Origin: Anoplopoma fimbria
Taxonomy: Eukaryota > Chordata > Actinopteri > Perciformes > Anoplopomatidae
Direction: 5' to 3'
DNA length: 64,000 nucleotides
NCBI RefSeq assembly: GCF_027596085.1
Contig: NC_072471.1
Span: 14,306,499 to 14,370,498 of the forward strand
The notes beneath the pieces were generated by a model. That model was not told where the DNA came from and searched no databases. It was given only the letters and a program-made list of their open reading frames with translations. Positions 51,286 to 60,009 of this stretch are shown here, piece after piece; within the stretch, counting starts at the first letter, position 1; each line of letters starts with the position of its first letter. Both the position numbers and the translations under genes were made by a program.

Positions 51286-51794
51286 GGCATTGAAAAAGTC
51301 AGACTACCACCTAGAGGTGGCGACTTTGACTTGTTTTTAAAACAACGTGAGGCGTTCTGGATATTCACCCTACAAACCTTGTCTCCCAAAGGTTTGAATG
51401 ATGAATTATTATTAAACATAATGTTATGAAATAATTTTTCAGATTTTTCCGATGCTCTATTCGATTTAATTTCATTTTATTTGTACTTATTTCAAACGTA
51501 TAATACTCGTTCTTTATAATGTGACATATTTTGTCCTTTCTTTTCTTTTCTAGGGACACACTTTAGAAGATAACCTATGCAAACTCCTAAAAATCCTGTC
51601 CTATAAAAGAAATAGGAAAGTATTGATCTTGGCATTATAGCCTTTCTACAATTTCTATATTTATCTTCTTTATGTGCTTTTTGATTGAAGATATACCTCC
51701 TATATATTATGTATTATGTGTATGTTTTCATGATGTTTGTAGGCTTTTAGTGCCACATATGATGTCAATTGATTGTTTATTTGTCGATGGTTAC

Positions 51795-51992
51795 GATTTG
51801 TGGGTGACTTATTGATGTCATGTGATTGGGGCAATCGGATTGGTCTACCAACCCATTTACGAACCCCAAATGCTATTTAAATGCATGCATCCTCACTTCC
51901 ATGTAAAATAACCTGATGAAGGTCTACGTACCGAAACGTTGTGACTAAAATACATTTATACGCAAGTGAAGAAGCCAGTGTGCGTGAGTTTT
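51795..51992 (+). repeat. Penelope-like element terminal arm (right)
   Basis: Inverted copy of the left arm. It contains CTGATGAAGG...GTACCGAAACG on the + strand near 51914-51940. Confidence 0.85.
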
Positions 51993-52013
51993 TGTTCTAT
52001 AGTACAGTATGTC

Positions 52014-52150
52014 GAAAAAGTGAAAAAAGTCATAGTATAGTAAGTCGAAAAAAGTCATCGTATAGAATGTCGAAAGAAGTCATAGTATAGTATGTCGAAA
52101 AAGTGAAAAAAAGTCATAGTATAGTTTGTCGAAAAAAGTAATTGTATAGT
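52014..52150. repeat. satellite remnant between insertions
   Basis: Diverged monomers (AGTATGTCGAAAAAGTG and similar) continue the array beyond the Penelope-like insertion. Confidence 0.85.
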
Positions 52151-52451
52151 TTTAATCAGGAGAGACTTCAATAAAATTAACAAATTATTTATTACAGATA
52201 ATAAATGAATAATGCAAAGTATTTGGCGATTGGACTCCATAGCGAAGCCTTCTAACAGAGGGGCAGTGATGCTGAGGTCAGACAAAGCACATCCCCCCTG
52301 GAGTCAAGACACTGGTGGTGGTGGTGATGTAGTGAGTTGCTGCATCTGATGATGAATTAAGAGCATTACTGTGATGCCGACTGGAGGTGACTGGGGTGGA
52401 TGAGGGTTGCATAGGATCGTGCTGAAATGACAACTGACAGGAGCAAAGAGG
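52151..52451 (-). other. unidentified ~300-bp insert in satellite
   Basis: Non-satellite sequence flanked by satellite on both sides. On the - strand it ends in an AT-rich part with GTAATAAATAATT and GATTAAAAC, reminiscent of a polyadenylated transcript or retroelement 3' end. It also has a short GGT repeat (ACTGGTGGTGGTGGTG on the + strand). No family was recognised. Confidence 0.5.
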
Positions 52452-52659
52452 AGAAAAAGTGTAAAAAAGTCAAAGTATAGTATGTTAAAAAAAGTCATAG
52501 TTTTGTATGTTGAAAAAAGTTTAAAAAAGTCATAGTATAGTATGTCGGAAAGTCATAGCATAGTATGTTGAAAAAAGTCGAAAAAAAGTCCTAGTATAGT
52601 TTGTTGAAAAAAAGTCATTATAGTATGTTGAAAAAAGTCATAGTTTAGTTTGTCGGAAA
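52452..52659. repeat. satellite remnant adjoining the LTR element
   Basis: The last recognisable monomers of the array, diverged (AGTTTTGTATGTTG, TAGTTTGTCGG), ending directly at the left LTR. Confidence 0.85.
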
Positions 52660-53235
52660 TACGGCTCCAGGATGTTAGCTTGCTACGTCTAGGGGGAGTA
52701 GGGGAGCCATAACACATGTTACTGTTAGACTGGCTGGGAGAACAACAAAAACAGGGCACAACAGCAAACTTGGTACATAAGTGTGTTTATTTGGCGGGCT
52801 CCGCCAAGGGGAATAGGGAACTATAAGCGGAGCCAAATCAAAGAAAACAAGATAAAGTGACAACTAACTAGTGCACACATACAACCTAGCTAATACATAC
52901 AGAGGGTGGCCCCGCTTCTAACCTGATGTGATAACAGAGTAAATCTACGTGATTGTAGTGTAAACCCAAGGGTATCTTACCTATTCACCTAAACCCCTAT
53001 GGCATCTCACAAACCAAAAGGCAACAGCATGACACAGCCAAAAAACACAGGCAGACAATGGCTTTCTTCAATGGAGACAAACAGGTGCAAGTTATCAAGG
53101 CCTGATGACACTGATTGGCCAACAGACAGCTCCCAGATTGGACAGGGGGTTGGACGATGGTGGAGGAACAGCCAATGGTGTGAGACCTGCAGAGAATGAG
53201 AGGGGAGACACAGGAAAACAACCACACACGTAACA
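52660..53235 (-). repeat. 3' LTR of the Gypsy element
   Basis: About 576 bp, starting TACGGCTCC at the outer edge and ending ACGTAACA at the inner edge. Compared with the other LTR it is 3 bases shorter in a G run and 2 bases shorter near the GGCGGGC stretch. A - strand AATAAA lies at 52786-52791. The outermost TGT seen at the inner end of the other LTR is missing. Confidence 0.93.
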
Positions 53236-53245
53236 CCCCCACCCA
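53236..53245 (-). other. polypurine tract
   Basis: On the - strand TGGGTGGGGG directly abuts the LTR start TGTTACG, the expected site for plus-strand priming. Confidence 0.75.
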
Positions 53246-53257
53246 TAAGAGCAAACA

Positions 53258-54760
53258 TCACACACGAGAAAGGGCATCCGCACACATATTCTCGGAGCCC
53301 TTCTTGTGACGAATCACCAGGTTGTACCCCTGTACAATCAGCGCCCACCGCATGAGGCGCTGGTTCTGATTATACATCCGGTGGAGAAATACCAGTGGAT
53401 TGTGATCCGTGTAGACCACAATTGGCCTAGAACTCGATCCCAAATAAACTTCAAAAAACTGGAGTGCAAACAGCAAAGCCAGAGCTTCCTGCTCGATAGT
53501 AGAGTACCGTGTCTGGCACTCATTGAACTTCCGTGAGAAGTAGCAGACCGGATGGTCCAGCCCGTTGGAATCCTCCTGGATAAGAACGGCACCGGCACCT
53601 ACGTTACATGCGTCTACCTCCATCTTGAATGGCTTCTCAAAGTCAGGAGCCACCAGAACAGGGGTACTACATAGCAGAGCCTTAACAGAAACAAAAGCGT
53701 GTTGGCAATCTGGAGACCACGCAAACGGGACCAAGGGGCTCAACAGACTAGTCAGCGGGGCGACAACAGAGGAAAAGTTCCTACAGAAACCACGATAATA
53801 CCCAGCCATACCCAAGAAGCGGCGCAGCTCACGCCGGGTGGTGGGCACTGGGAAGGCAGTGATAGCAGTCACCTTAGCCTCCACGGGGCGCACTTCACCA
53901 CCCCCAACCTGTTTACCAAGGTAAGTAACGGTAGCCCTACCAAACTCACATTTTGCCAAATTCAGCGTCAAGGAAGCCCTCGCCAAACGCTGGAACACTG
54001 TTGTCAAGGTATCCACATGAGCAGCCCAATCAGACGAATACACAACCACATCATCGAGGTATGCAGCACAGTGTGGGACGTCAGCTAAAACAATATTCAC
54101 CAAGCGCTGGAAAGTGGCAGGTGCATTCCGCATCCCAAACGCCATCACTGAGTACTGCTGAAACTTGTCTGGAGTGACAAATGCGGAGATCTCCGAAGCA
54201 CGAGCAGTAAGTGGGACTTGCCAATATCCCTTTAACAGATCCAGCTTTGTCACATACCGGGCAGACCCAATGGTGTCCACACAATCATCAATACGCGGCA
54301 ACGGGTACGAGTCAGGAACCGTGACTGCGTTCACCTTCCTATAATCCGTACAGAAACGGAACGTGCCATCCGGCTTGGGTACCAAGAGGCATGGTGAACT
54401 CCAAGGGCTAGAGCTCGAAGACGCCAGATTATTCTCTACTAAATAAGACACCTCCTGCGACATGATCAACCTTTTCGTAGCGTTAACGCGGTATGGATGC
54501 TGCCTGATAGGTGCTGCACCTCCCACATCTATATCATGTTTCAAAACGTTGGTCAGGGAAGGAACATCACCGAACAGACAAGGGAACCCACGTATTAGGG
54601 CTACCATGTCAGCCCTACGTTCCTCATCCAGATAGGCCAGATGCGAGTCAAGAGATAACAGCATCCGAGAGTTCAACAACCGAGGGGTCTGTTGAGGAGC
54701 ACTCCGCAACTCCAATCCATCCTCGTCACCCTCAGTAACCTGGTAGGAGCCTGGAACCAA
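53258..54760 (-). CDS. Gypsy reverse transcriptase-RNase H
   Basis: An open frame of 500 codons. It copies element RNA into DNA and removes the RNA strand. RT motifs: VPKPDGTFRFCTDYRKVN (residues about 127-144), TKLDLLKGYWQVPL (Asp174), FGMRNAPATFQRL, and the catalytic box YLDD (234-237). The connection shows FLGMAGYYRGFCRNFS. RNase H shows VDACNVGAGAVL (Asp383), IEQEALAL and YTDHNPLVF (Asp452), and it ends in CADALSRV. The domain lies 3' of the integrase and in the same frame as the gag-PR-INT frame, but an intervening stretch of about 200 bp is in another frame, so the listed start is only the first Met after the second frameshift. No protease lies in this part. Confidence 0.94.
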   Translation of the reverse strand: MVPGSYQVTEGDEDGLELRSAPQQTPRLLNSRMLLSLDSHLAYLDEERRADMVALIRGFPCLFGDVPSLTNVLKHDIDVGGAAPIRQHPYRVNATKRLIMSQEVSYLVENNLASSSSSPWSSPCLLVPKPDGTFRFCTDYRKVNAVTVPDSYPLPRIDDCVDTIGSARYVTKLDLLKGYWQVPLTARASEISAFVTPDKFQQYSVMAFGMRNAPATFQRLVNIVLADVPHCAAYLDDVVVYSSDWAAHVDTLTTVFQRLARASLTLNLAKCEFGRATVTYLGKQVGGGEVRPVEAKVTAITAFPVPTTRRELRRFLGMAGYYRGFCRNFSSVVAPLTSLLSPLVPFAWSPDCQHAFVSVKALLCSTPVLVAPDFEKPFKMEVDACNVGAGAVLIQEDSNGLDHPVCYFSRKFNECQTRYSTIEQEALALLFALQFFEVYLGSSSRPIVVYTDHNPLVFLHRMYNQNQRLMRWALIVQGYNLVIRHKKGSENMCADALSRV

Positions 54761-54764
54761 TACA

Positions 54765-55010
54765 GCTGGAACGGCAGACTTGACTGTGGGACCCGTACCC
54801 TTCTACGGAGTCCTCACGAGGAGTAACTTTTGCATGATACAACTTAAGCATGTTAACATGGCAAACTCTTGCCTTGCGCCTCCGATCTGGGGTCTGTATA
54901 ACATAATCTGTGTCACTCAACTTCCGTCCCACACAATAAGGACCGGAGAAACGGGCAGAGAGAGAGGATCCGGGAATGGGCAGCAGAACTAGAACCTGGT
55001 CCCCGTCTGC
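54765..55010 (-). pseudogene. frameshifted integrase C-terminal (GPY/F-like) stretch
   Basis: Between the two large frames the coding sense continues in a different frame (54732-54932 and upstream), with RFSGPYCVGRKLSDTDYVI and ARVCHVNMLKLYH. This resembles the GPY/F module at the end of Ty3/Gypsy integrases. One base-level shift lies near 55.0 kb at a CCCC run on the + strand, and a second near 54.8 kb at a CCC run restores the original frame. Confidence 0.75.
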
Positions 55011-57946
55011 AGCGAACGTGGGACAGCCTTCTCATCAAAGTGACGCTTCATCCGCTTCTGTGAGGCGGACAGAGCTTCCCTAGCGAGGGCACAGGCACTG
55101 TGCAACCGTTCACGGAACCGGCTCACATAAGTTAACACATTTTGAGAAGAAGCACTACCCGAGATAAGCTGGTCTTTCAGAACTCTGAGAGGGCCGCGTA
55201 CCGTATGTCCAAAAACAAGGTCAGCCGGACTAAACCCTAAGGACTCCTGAACGATCTCACGAACCGCAAACAAGGCAAAAGGAACACCCTCATCCCAGTC
55301 CCTCCCGGTCTCGAGACAGTACTTTCGCAGTACGGACTTAAGCGTTTGGTGCCAACGTTCGAGGGCACCTTGAGACTCAGGGTGGTAGGCACTGGAAACT
55401 CTGTGTGTAATAGACAAAGATGTCAATACCTGCTCAAAAAGGTTAGAAAGGAAATTAGTTCCTTGATCAGTTTGCACAACTTTCGGGAGCCCAAACGTCG
55501 AGAAAAACTTAACCAAAGCCTTGACTACTGCCTGAGCAGTGATTTTCCGAAGGGGAATAGCCTCAGGATAACGTGTAGCAACACACATAATCGTCAATAA
55601 AAACTGGTTACCAGTCCTAGACTTAGGCAATGGGCCAACACAATCAACTAACACATGCTCAAAAGGCTCACCTAACGCGGGGATCGGACAGAGAGGAGCG
55701 GGTGGAATAACCTGGTTTGGTTTTCCTGTGACCTGACAGGTGTGACAAGTACGGCAGAATGCAGCTACATCACGTTTCAGACCAGGCCAAAAGAAGTGCC
55801 TTAGAATCCTGTCGTAGGTTTTTGTGATACCTAAATGACCAGACCATACGTGACTATGAGCAAGTGATAGAATATCCTGTCGATATGCAACAGGCACTAC
55901 AATCTGATAGATCACACTCCAGTCACGTTCTGAATCAAGAGATGAAGTCCACTTACGCATGAGAAGAGCATTATCTAGGAAGTAACCCACCTTACCGTCG
56001 ATATCCCCACCCGGAGTAACAGCCTTCCCATAACACTGCTCCAGTGTAGAATCTATCTTTTGCATAGCAACCAGCTTATCACGAGTTATCGGTAGAGGCA
56101 ATGGGTCGAGACTAAGGCCAGCACACACAACGGCACTGTTCTTATCAGGCTGTGGAGGGGGCACAGGGGTAGAACCAGTAACCTCATTTACGTCCCCTAC
56201 TGGGACAAGAAAGGAGTCAGACAGGTCAACCACATTACTCAATGGTCGGGACTGCGCCCGTGTAACAGCACCCACTGGAAAAATCCCAGGGAATCTCTCG
56301 GCTAACTCATCCTCAGCGTTAGCTTCGGGACAGTCCAATACCTCCAACATAGGCAGCACTCTGCCTCCAGCAATATCATTGCCCATGATAAACTGAACGC
56401 CTTTTACCGGCAGGTTATGACGTACCCCGACTTTGAAAATTCCACTGACTAAATCACATTTTAAATGTATCAGGTGCAAGGGGACTGGCACAAACCCCAT
56501 CTCTATGCCCTGAACCAAAACACTGGAACCACAGAATGAATCACCTGACAATGGCACTGCATCAGAGAGGATAAACGACTGGGCCGCCCCAGTGTCACGG
56601 AGAATCTGAACCTTTTGCTGGTCCTTTGGATCACCGGTCAGTGACACGAGACCACTCAAAATGAATGGTTTGTAGCTGGGGTCAGGAAGGTCAGAAATGC
56701 ACACATTCGGCATAACTGCCACAGAGCGAGAAACTGTACTTATCAATCCAACCCCCTTTGGTTGTTGAACGAGCGGTGGATGATTTCTCATACGAAGCTG
56801 ACAGTCAGCAATTAAATGGCCAAGTTCATGACAATAAAAACACTCCCGTTCCTCCCTAGAGCGTAAAGGTAGCGAAACTGACTTGCGAAACTGAGTGATG
56901 GGAGAGGTAGAGAACAAATGAGCGGGCTTGTGGGTGAGTACAAACTCGTCCGCTAATACAGCTGCCTGGGACAGTGACATCACTTTTTGCTCATTCAAGT
57001 ATGTTACTATTCGTTCTGATACACTATTCTTAAATTCCTCCAGCAGGACTAACTCCCGAAGAGAGGAAAAATCTGTAGTTTTAGTGGCGGTGCACCACCG
57101 ATCAAACAAGGTGGCCTTCTCTCGAGCAAACTCCATGAAAGTACGATCAGGAGACTTTTTGCAACTCCTAAATTTTTGTCTATATGCCTCAGGCACTAAC
57201 TCATACGCACGAAGAACAGTGGTTTTAACAATTTCGTAATCTAGACTGTCCGCCAACGAAATGGACGCCAACACCTCTTGAGCTTTACCAGATAGTTTAC
57301 ACTGAAGCAAGAGGGGCCACACCTCTTTAGGCCACTGCATAGAAACTGCGATGCGTTCAAACACACCAAAATAAGAATCGATTTCCGATTCCCGGAACTG
57401 CGGAACCAAAGCCATTTGTTTAGTCACATCCAATGTGCAAAATGAGCTAGCTAGTGGAGAAGAGAGGGTGGTTTGGGGTGAACGTGCTGCACTTGCAGCC
57501 TCCAATTCCAACCTCCGTAGTTTCACCTCCTTCTCTGCCTCAATCCGTCGGATCTCCAGATGGTGCTCACGCTCAGCTTGCCTCTCTCCACGCTCAGCCT
57601 CCATTTGCAAGCGGGCCAACCTTACTTGCAGACGGGCGTCCTGAGTCGACATTGATAAAGTAGGTGACAACGGATTAAAGCGCGGTAAGGTAGCGGGTGG
57701 CTTAGCCTCTGCCCCAGCCTGCATGTCCGCCCTGGCATCACTACAAGGAGAAGCCACAGTCACACCAAGCACCTCCTTGTCCACCAGCATATCCACGACA
57801 CACTCCTTAAGTCTCGCTTTGAGCAGGGTCCCCTGAACTGGAAACTCAAAATGAGCCGCTATGGCATATAAATCAGCCTTCCGGCATCTGTCAATTCGAT
57901 CCATAGACGGATCAGCCAAAAAGATACCCAAATCAAAAGCCTCCAT
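54989..57946 (-). CDS. Gypsy Gag-protease-integrase polyprotein
   Basis: A 985-codon frame beginning 115 bp after the primer site. Residues about 101-155 are charged and predicted coiled coil (RLARLQMEAERGERQAERE). Residues about 180-345 are capsid, with a SCAN-related part around YRQKFRSCKKSPDRTFMEFA. The zinc knuckle is C369-X2-C-X4-H-X4-C382. The aspartic protease active site is D451-T-G-A. The integrase has the zinc-binding H697/H704/C734/C737 and the catalytic D768, D827 and E863 (D-X35-E). The frame ends by frameshift after the catalytic core. This order puts integrase ahead of RT. No envelope gene is present. Confidence 0.94.
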   Translation of the reverse strand: MEAFDLGIFLADPSMDRIDRCRKADLYAIAAHFEFPVQGTLLKARLKECVVDMLVDKEVLGVTVASPCSDARADMQAGAEAKPPATLPRFNPLSPTLSMSTQDARLQVRLARLQMEAERGERQAEREHHLEIRRIEAEKEVKLRRLELEAASAARSPQTTLSSPLASSFCTLDVTKQMALVPQFRESEIDSYFGVFERIAVSMQWPKEVWPLLLQCKLSGKAQEVLASISLADSLDYEIVKTTVLRAYELVPEAYRQKFRSCKKSPDRTFMEFAREKATLFDRWCTATKTTDFSSLRELVLLEEFKNSVSERIVTYLNEQKVMSLSQAAVLADEFVLTHKPAHLFSTSPITQFRKSVSLPLRSREERECFYCHELGHLIADCQLRMRNHPPLVQQPKGVGLISTVSRSVAVMPNVCISDLPDPSYKPFILSGLVSLTGDPKDQQKVQILRDTGAAQSFILSDAVPLSGDSFCGSSVLVQGIEMGFVPVPLHLIHLKCDLVSGIFKVGVRHNLPVKGVQFIMGNDIAGGRVLPMLEVLDCPEANAEDELAERFPGIFPVGAVTRAQSRPLSNVVDLSDSFLVPVGDVNEVTGSTPVPPPQPDKNSAVVCAGLSLDPLPLPITRDKLVAMQKIDSTLEQCYGKAVTPGGDIDGKVGYFLDNALLMRKWTSSLDSERDWSVIYQIVVPVAYRQDILSLAHSHVWSGHLGITKTYDRILRHFFWPGLKRDVAAFCRTCHTCQVTGKPNQVIPPAPLCPIPALGEPFEHVLVDCVGPLPKSRTGNQFLLTIMCVATRYPEAIPLRKITAQAVVKALVKFFSTFGLPKVVQTDQGTNFLSNLFEQVLTSLSITHRVSSAYHPESQGALERWHQTLKSVLRKYCLETGRDWDEGVPFALFAVREIVQESLGFSPADLVFGHTVRGPLRVLKDQLISGSASSQNVLTYVSRFRERLHSACALAREALSASQKRMKRHFDEKAVPRSLQTGTRF

Positions 57947-58061
57947 AACGAGCCCTACAAAAACAACTACTGCCTATCCTATACACACAAACCAGCTACA
58001 CTATGCGCACACCTGCATCGAACAACTCACAGCCAGCCCGACGTGGAGTCCTACAATGAGG

Positions 58062-58079
58062 ATCCCGGACGAGCCCCCA
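58062..58079 (-). other. primer binding site for tRNA-Pro
   Basis: On the - strand TGGGGGCTCGTCCGGGAT, 18 bases identical to the proline tRNA primer site known from gammaretroviruses, begins 4 bases after the end of the 5' LTR. Confidence 0.9.
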
Positions 58080-58083
58080 AATA

Positions 58084-58664
58084 TGTTACGGCTCCAGGAT
58101 GTTAGCTTGCTACGTCTAGGGGGGGGAGTAGGGGAGCCATAACACATGTTACTGTTAGACTGGCTGGGAGAACAACAAAAACAGGGCACAACAGCAAACT
58201 TGGTACATAAGTGTGTTTATTTGGCGGGCGTTCCGCCAAGGGGAATAGGGAACTATAAGCGGAGCCAAATCAAAGAAAACAAGATAAAGTGACAACTAAC
58301 TAGTGCACACATACAACCTAGCTAATACATACAGAGGGTGGCCCCGCTTCTAACCTGATGTGATAACAGAGTAAATCTACGTGATTGTAGTGTAAACCCA
58401 AGGGTATCTTACCTATTCACCTAAACCCCTATGGCATCTCACAAACCAAAAGGCAACAGCATGACACAGCCAAAAAACACAGGCAGACAATGGCTTTCTT
58501 CAATGGAGACAAACAGGTGCAAGTTATCAAGGCCTGATGACACTGATTGGCCAACAGACAGCTCCCAGATTGGACAGGGGGTTGGACGATGGTGGAGGAA
58601 CAGCCAATGGTGTGAGACCTGCAGAGAATGAGAGGGGAGACACAGGAAAACAACCACACACGTA
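58084..58664 (-). repeat. 5' LTR of the Gypsy element
   Basis: About 581 bp. The inner end has TGTTACGGCTCC on the + strand, and with the inner end of the other LTR this defines termini TGTTACG...CGTAACA. The outer end stops at ACACGTA, three bases short. Confidence 0.93.
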
Positions 58665-59680
58665 TTATTGTAGCTTCTTTTTTTGGATTTTGTATGAATG
58701 ATTTGTAAAAAAAAATCATATCAGATATTAGGACTTTCCTCAAGCTAGTTTGGAGAAGAAATCTAGTACTATTATATTACCTTCATTTAGCTGATGCTTT
58801 CATTCAAAGCAGCTTCCAATAATTGCAATCAACCATGTGGATACAATCTAAAATTGCAAATATCATGCAAATAAATCAACTTCAGCAAATATGATGAACT
58901 GCTTCAAGTGCTACATTTAGAACAATAAGAGACAGAGAAATACTTTTAATTTTATATTATTTAATGGGCCAAGGTGCATCTGGGACTGAAGATGTGTTGA
59001 GTTTCTGCTGTCTGATGTCAATGAGGGGCTCACGATACATCAATAATAATATCAATGTACTCTATAAATATGGCAGTTTTCAACTCCCAGATCCCCTGTC
59101 TGGTTTAACATTCTTGGGATTATCCACATTTCTCCTCAGTAGTGTAGGCAACAAATCATACGAGAAAAAAGTGAATTGTGAACTTAAGGAATCGCTCACC
59201 AAGATGCAGATTTTTTGGTGGTGTCGTGAACTTTAAGGTCTAACACCACAGTGAAGTAGTCAAATATGCTAAGAAACGTGAAGTGTGTAGAAGACTGGAG
59301 GTTGTGAGCTCGAACTATACGTGGTGTAGTCAATTTTCCCGCTATAGAAGGCAACGGGGCCGAGTTTGAGTCCTCACTGGTGTGAAGACACCAGTGACCA
59401 GAGCACCAACCAGCGGAGGTGGACAAATGCCAGTTTAACTTTTTTGTTTTATTCAAAGACTTTGACTCCTTCAGCCTCTGAGTACATTCACTTCAGAATG
59501 TAGAAGAGAAGGGAGTTTTGTTCCGGAAACTCATCTAGGGAGAAAAGGAGAAAGACAAATTAAGAATTTGCATCACATTCACGCACATCGGTGGCTACTA
59601 CTACAACAGGCTTTCTTAGAGTTATTGATGACAGAGATATACATTGTTTGTGACATTTTCACAGCACACTAAACTAAAAC
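58665..59680. other. unassigned non-coding DNA
   Basis: AT-rich sequence with no recognised gene. A perfect 10-bp hairpin (TCACTGGTGT, loop GAAG) lies at 59374-59397. The open frames at 58964-59236 and 59196-59456 show no domains. Confidence 0.5.
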
Positions 59681-59689
59681 ATTTTTGAT

Positions 59690-59905
59690 GAAATAATATA
59701 TTATTAATCTTTCATGGCATATATATATTGTTTATGATAATCTATATCATTTTTAATGGCATTCTTTACTATGTCATCTTTTATGACACTTTATGGCATA
59801 GTATACTTTGATTATTTCTGACATTTTTATGGAAAAAGGAAAAAAAGGAAAAATCATTTGGAATGGCACTTTATTGGCATGCTATACTATGACATATTTG
59901 ATGAA
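59690..59905 (-). repeat. possible diverged satellite-related monomers, inverted
   Basis: The reverse complement contains GTCATAGTATAGCATGCC, GACATAGTAAAGAATGCC and AAAGTATACTATGCC, each followed by an A-rich tail. This is similar to the array monomer core GTCATAGTATAGTATG. Spacing is irregular and similarity partial. Confidence 0.4.
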
Positions 59906-60009
59906 ACCTTTCATCCGGTGGAGATGTGGACAAGCTGGTGGAATTTCGGTTGGTTCAGATTCAGGTTTGTTTGATTAGAATAACCAGCTAAAATAAAATA
60001 GACCTTTGA

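Larger units (their letters stand above)
50097..51998 (-). mobile_element. Penelope-like retroelement, internally deleted
   Basis: A 1.9-kb insertion in the satellite. Arms of about 198 bp (50156-50353 and 51795-51992) are inverted copies of each other; I saw two mismatches, near the GAAACGT motif. Inside lies a decayed Penelope-type reverse transcriptase on the - strand. The 15-base string ATAGTACAGTATGTC is present on both sides (50082-50096 and 51999-52013) and is a likely target duplication. The part of the protein beyond the YIDD motif, including any GIY-YIG endonuclease, is absent. The exact clade (Poseidon or Neptune type) is not resolved. Confidence 0.85.
52660..58664 (-). mobile_element. 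Gmr1-like Ty3/Gypsy LTR retrotransposon
   Basis: A 6.0-kb element on the - strand: 5' LTR (58084-58664), tRNA-Pro primer site (58062-58079), gag-PR-INT reading frame (54989-57946), RT-RNase H frame (53258-54760), polypurine tract (53236-53245) and 3' LTR (52660-53235). The integrase precedes the RT, the order known for Gmr1-like elements and the reverse of most Ty3/Gypsy elements. The LTRs are almost identical, so insertion is recent. Two frameshifts in pol near 55.0 and 54.8 kb mean this copy may not be functional unless they are sequence errors. The left flank is satellite, the right flank is not, and I see no target duplication. Confidence 0.95.

Noticed and set aside
51365..51559. 64-codon Lys-rich - strand frame in the Penelope-like element
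   Set aside because: It is in a different frame from the RT and without any Penelope motif. It probably lies in decayed sequence before the RT.
53007..53348. Cys-rich - strand frames in and next to the LTR, repeated at 58429-58743
   Set aside because: They are LTR sequence duplicated at both ends of the element and are not an envelope or accessory gene.
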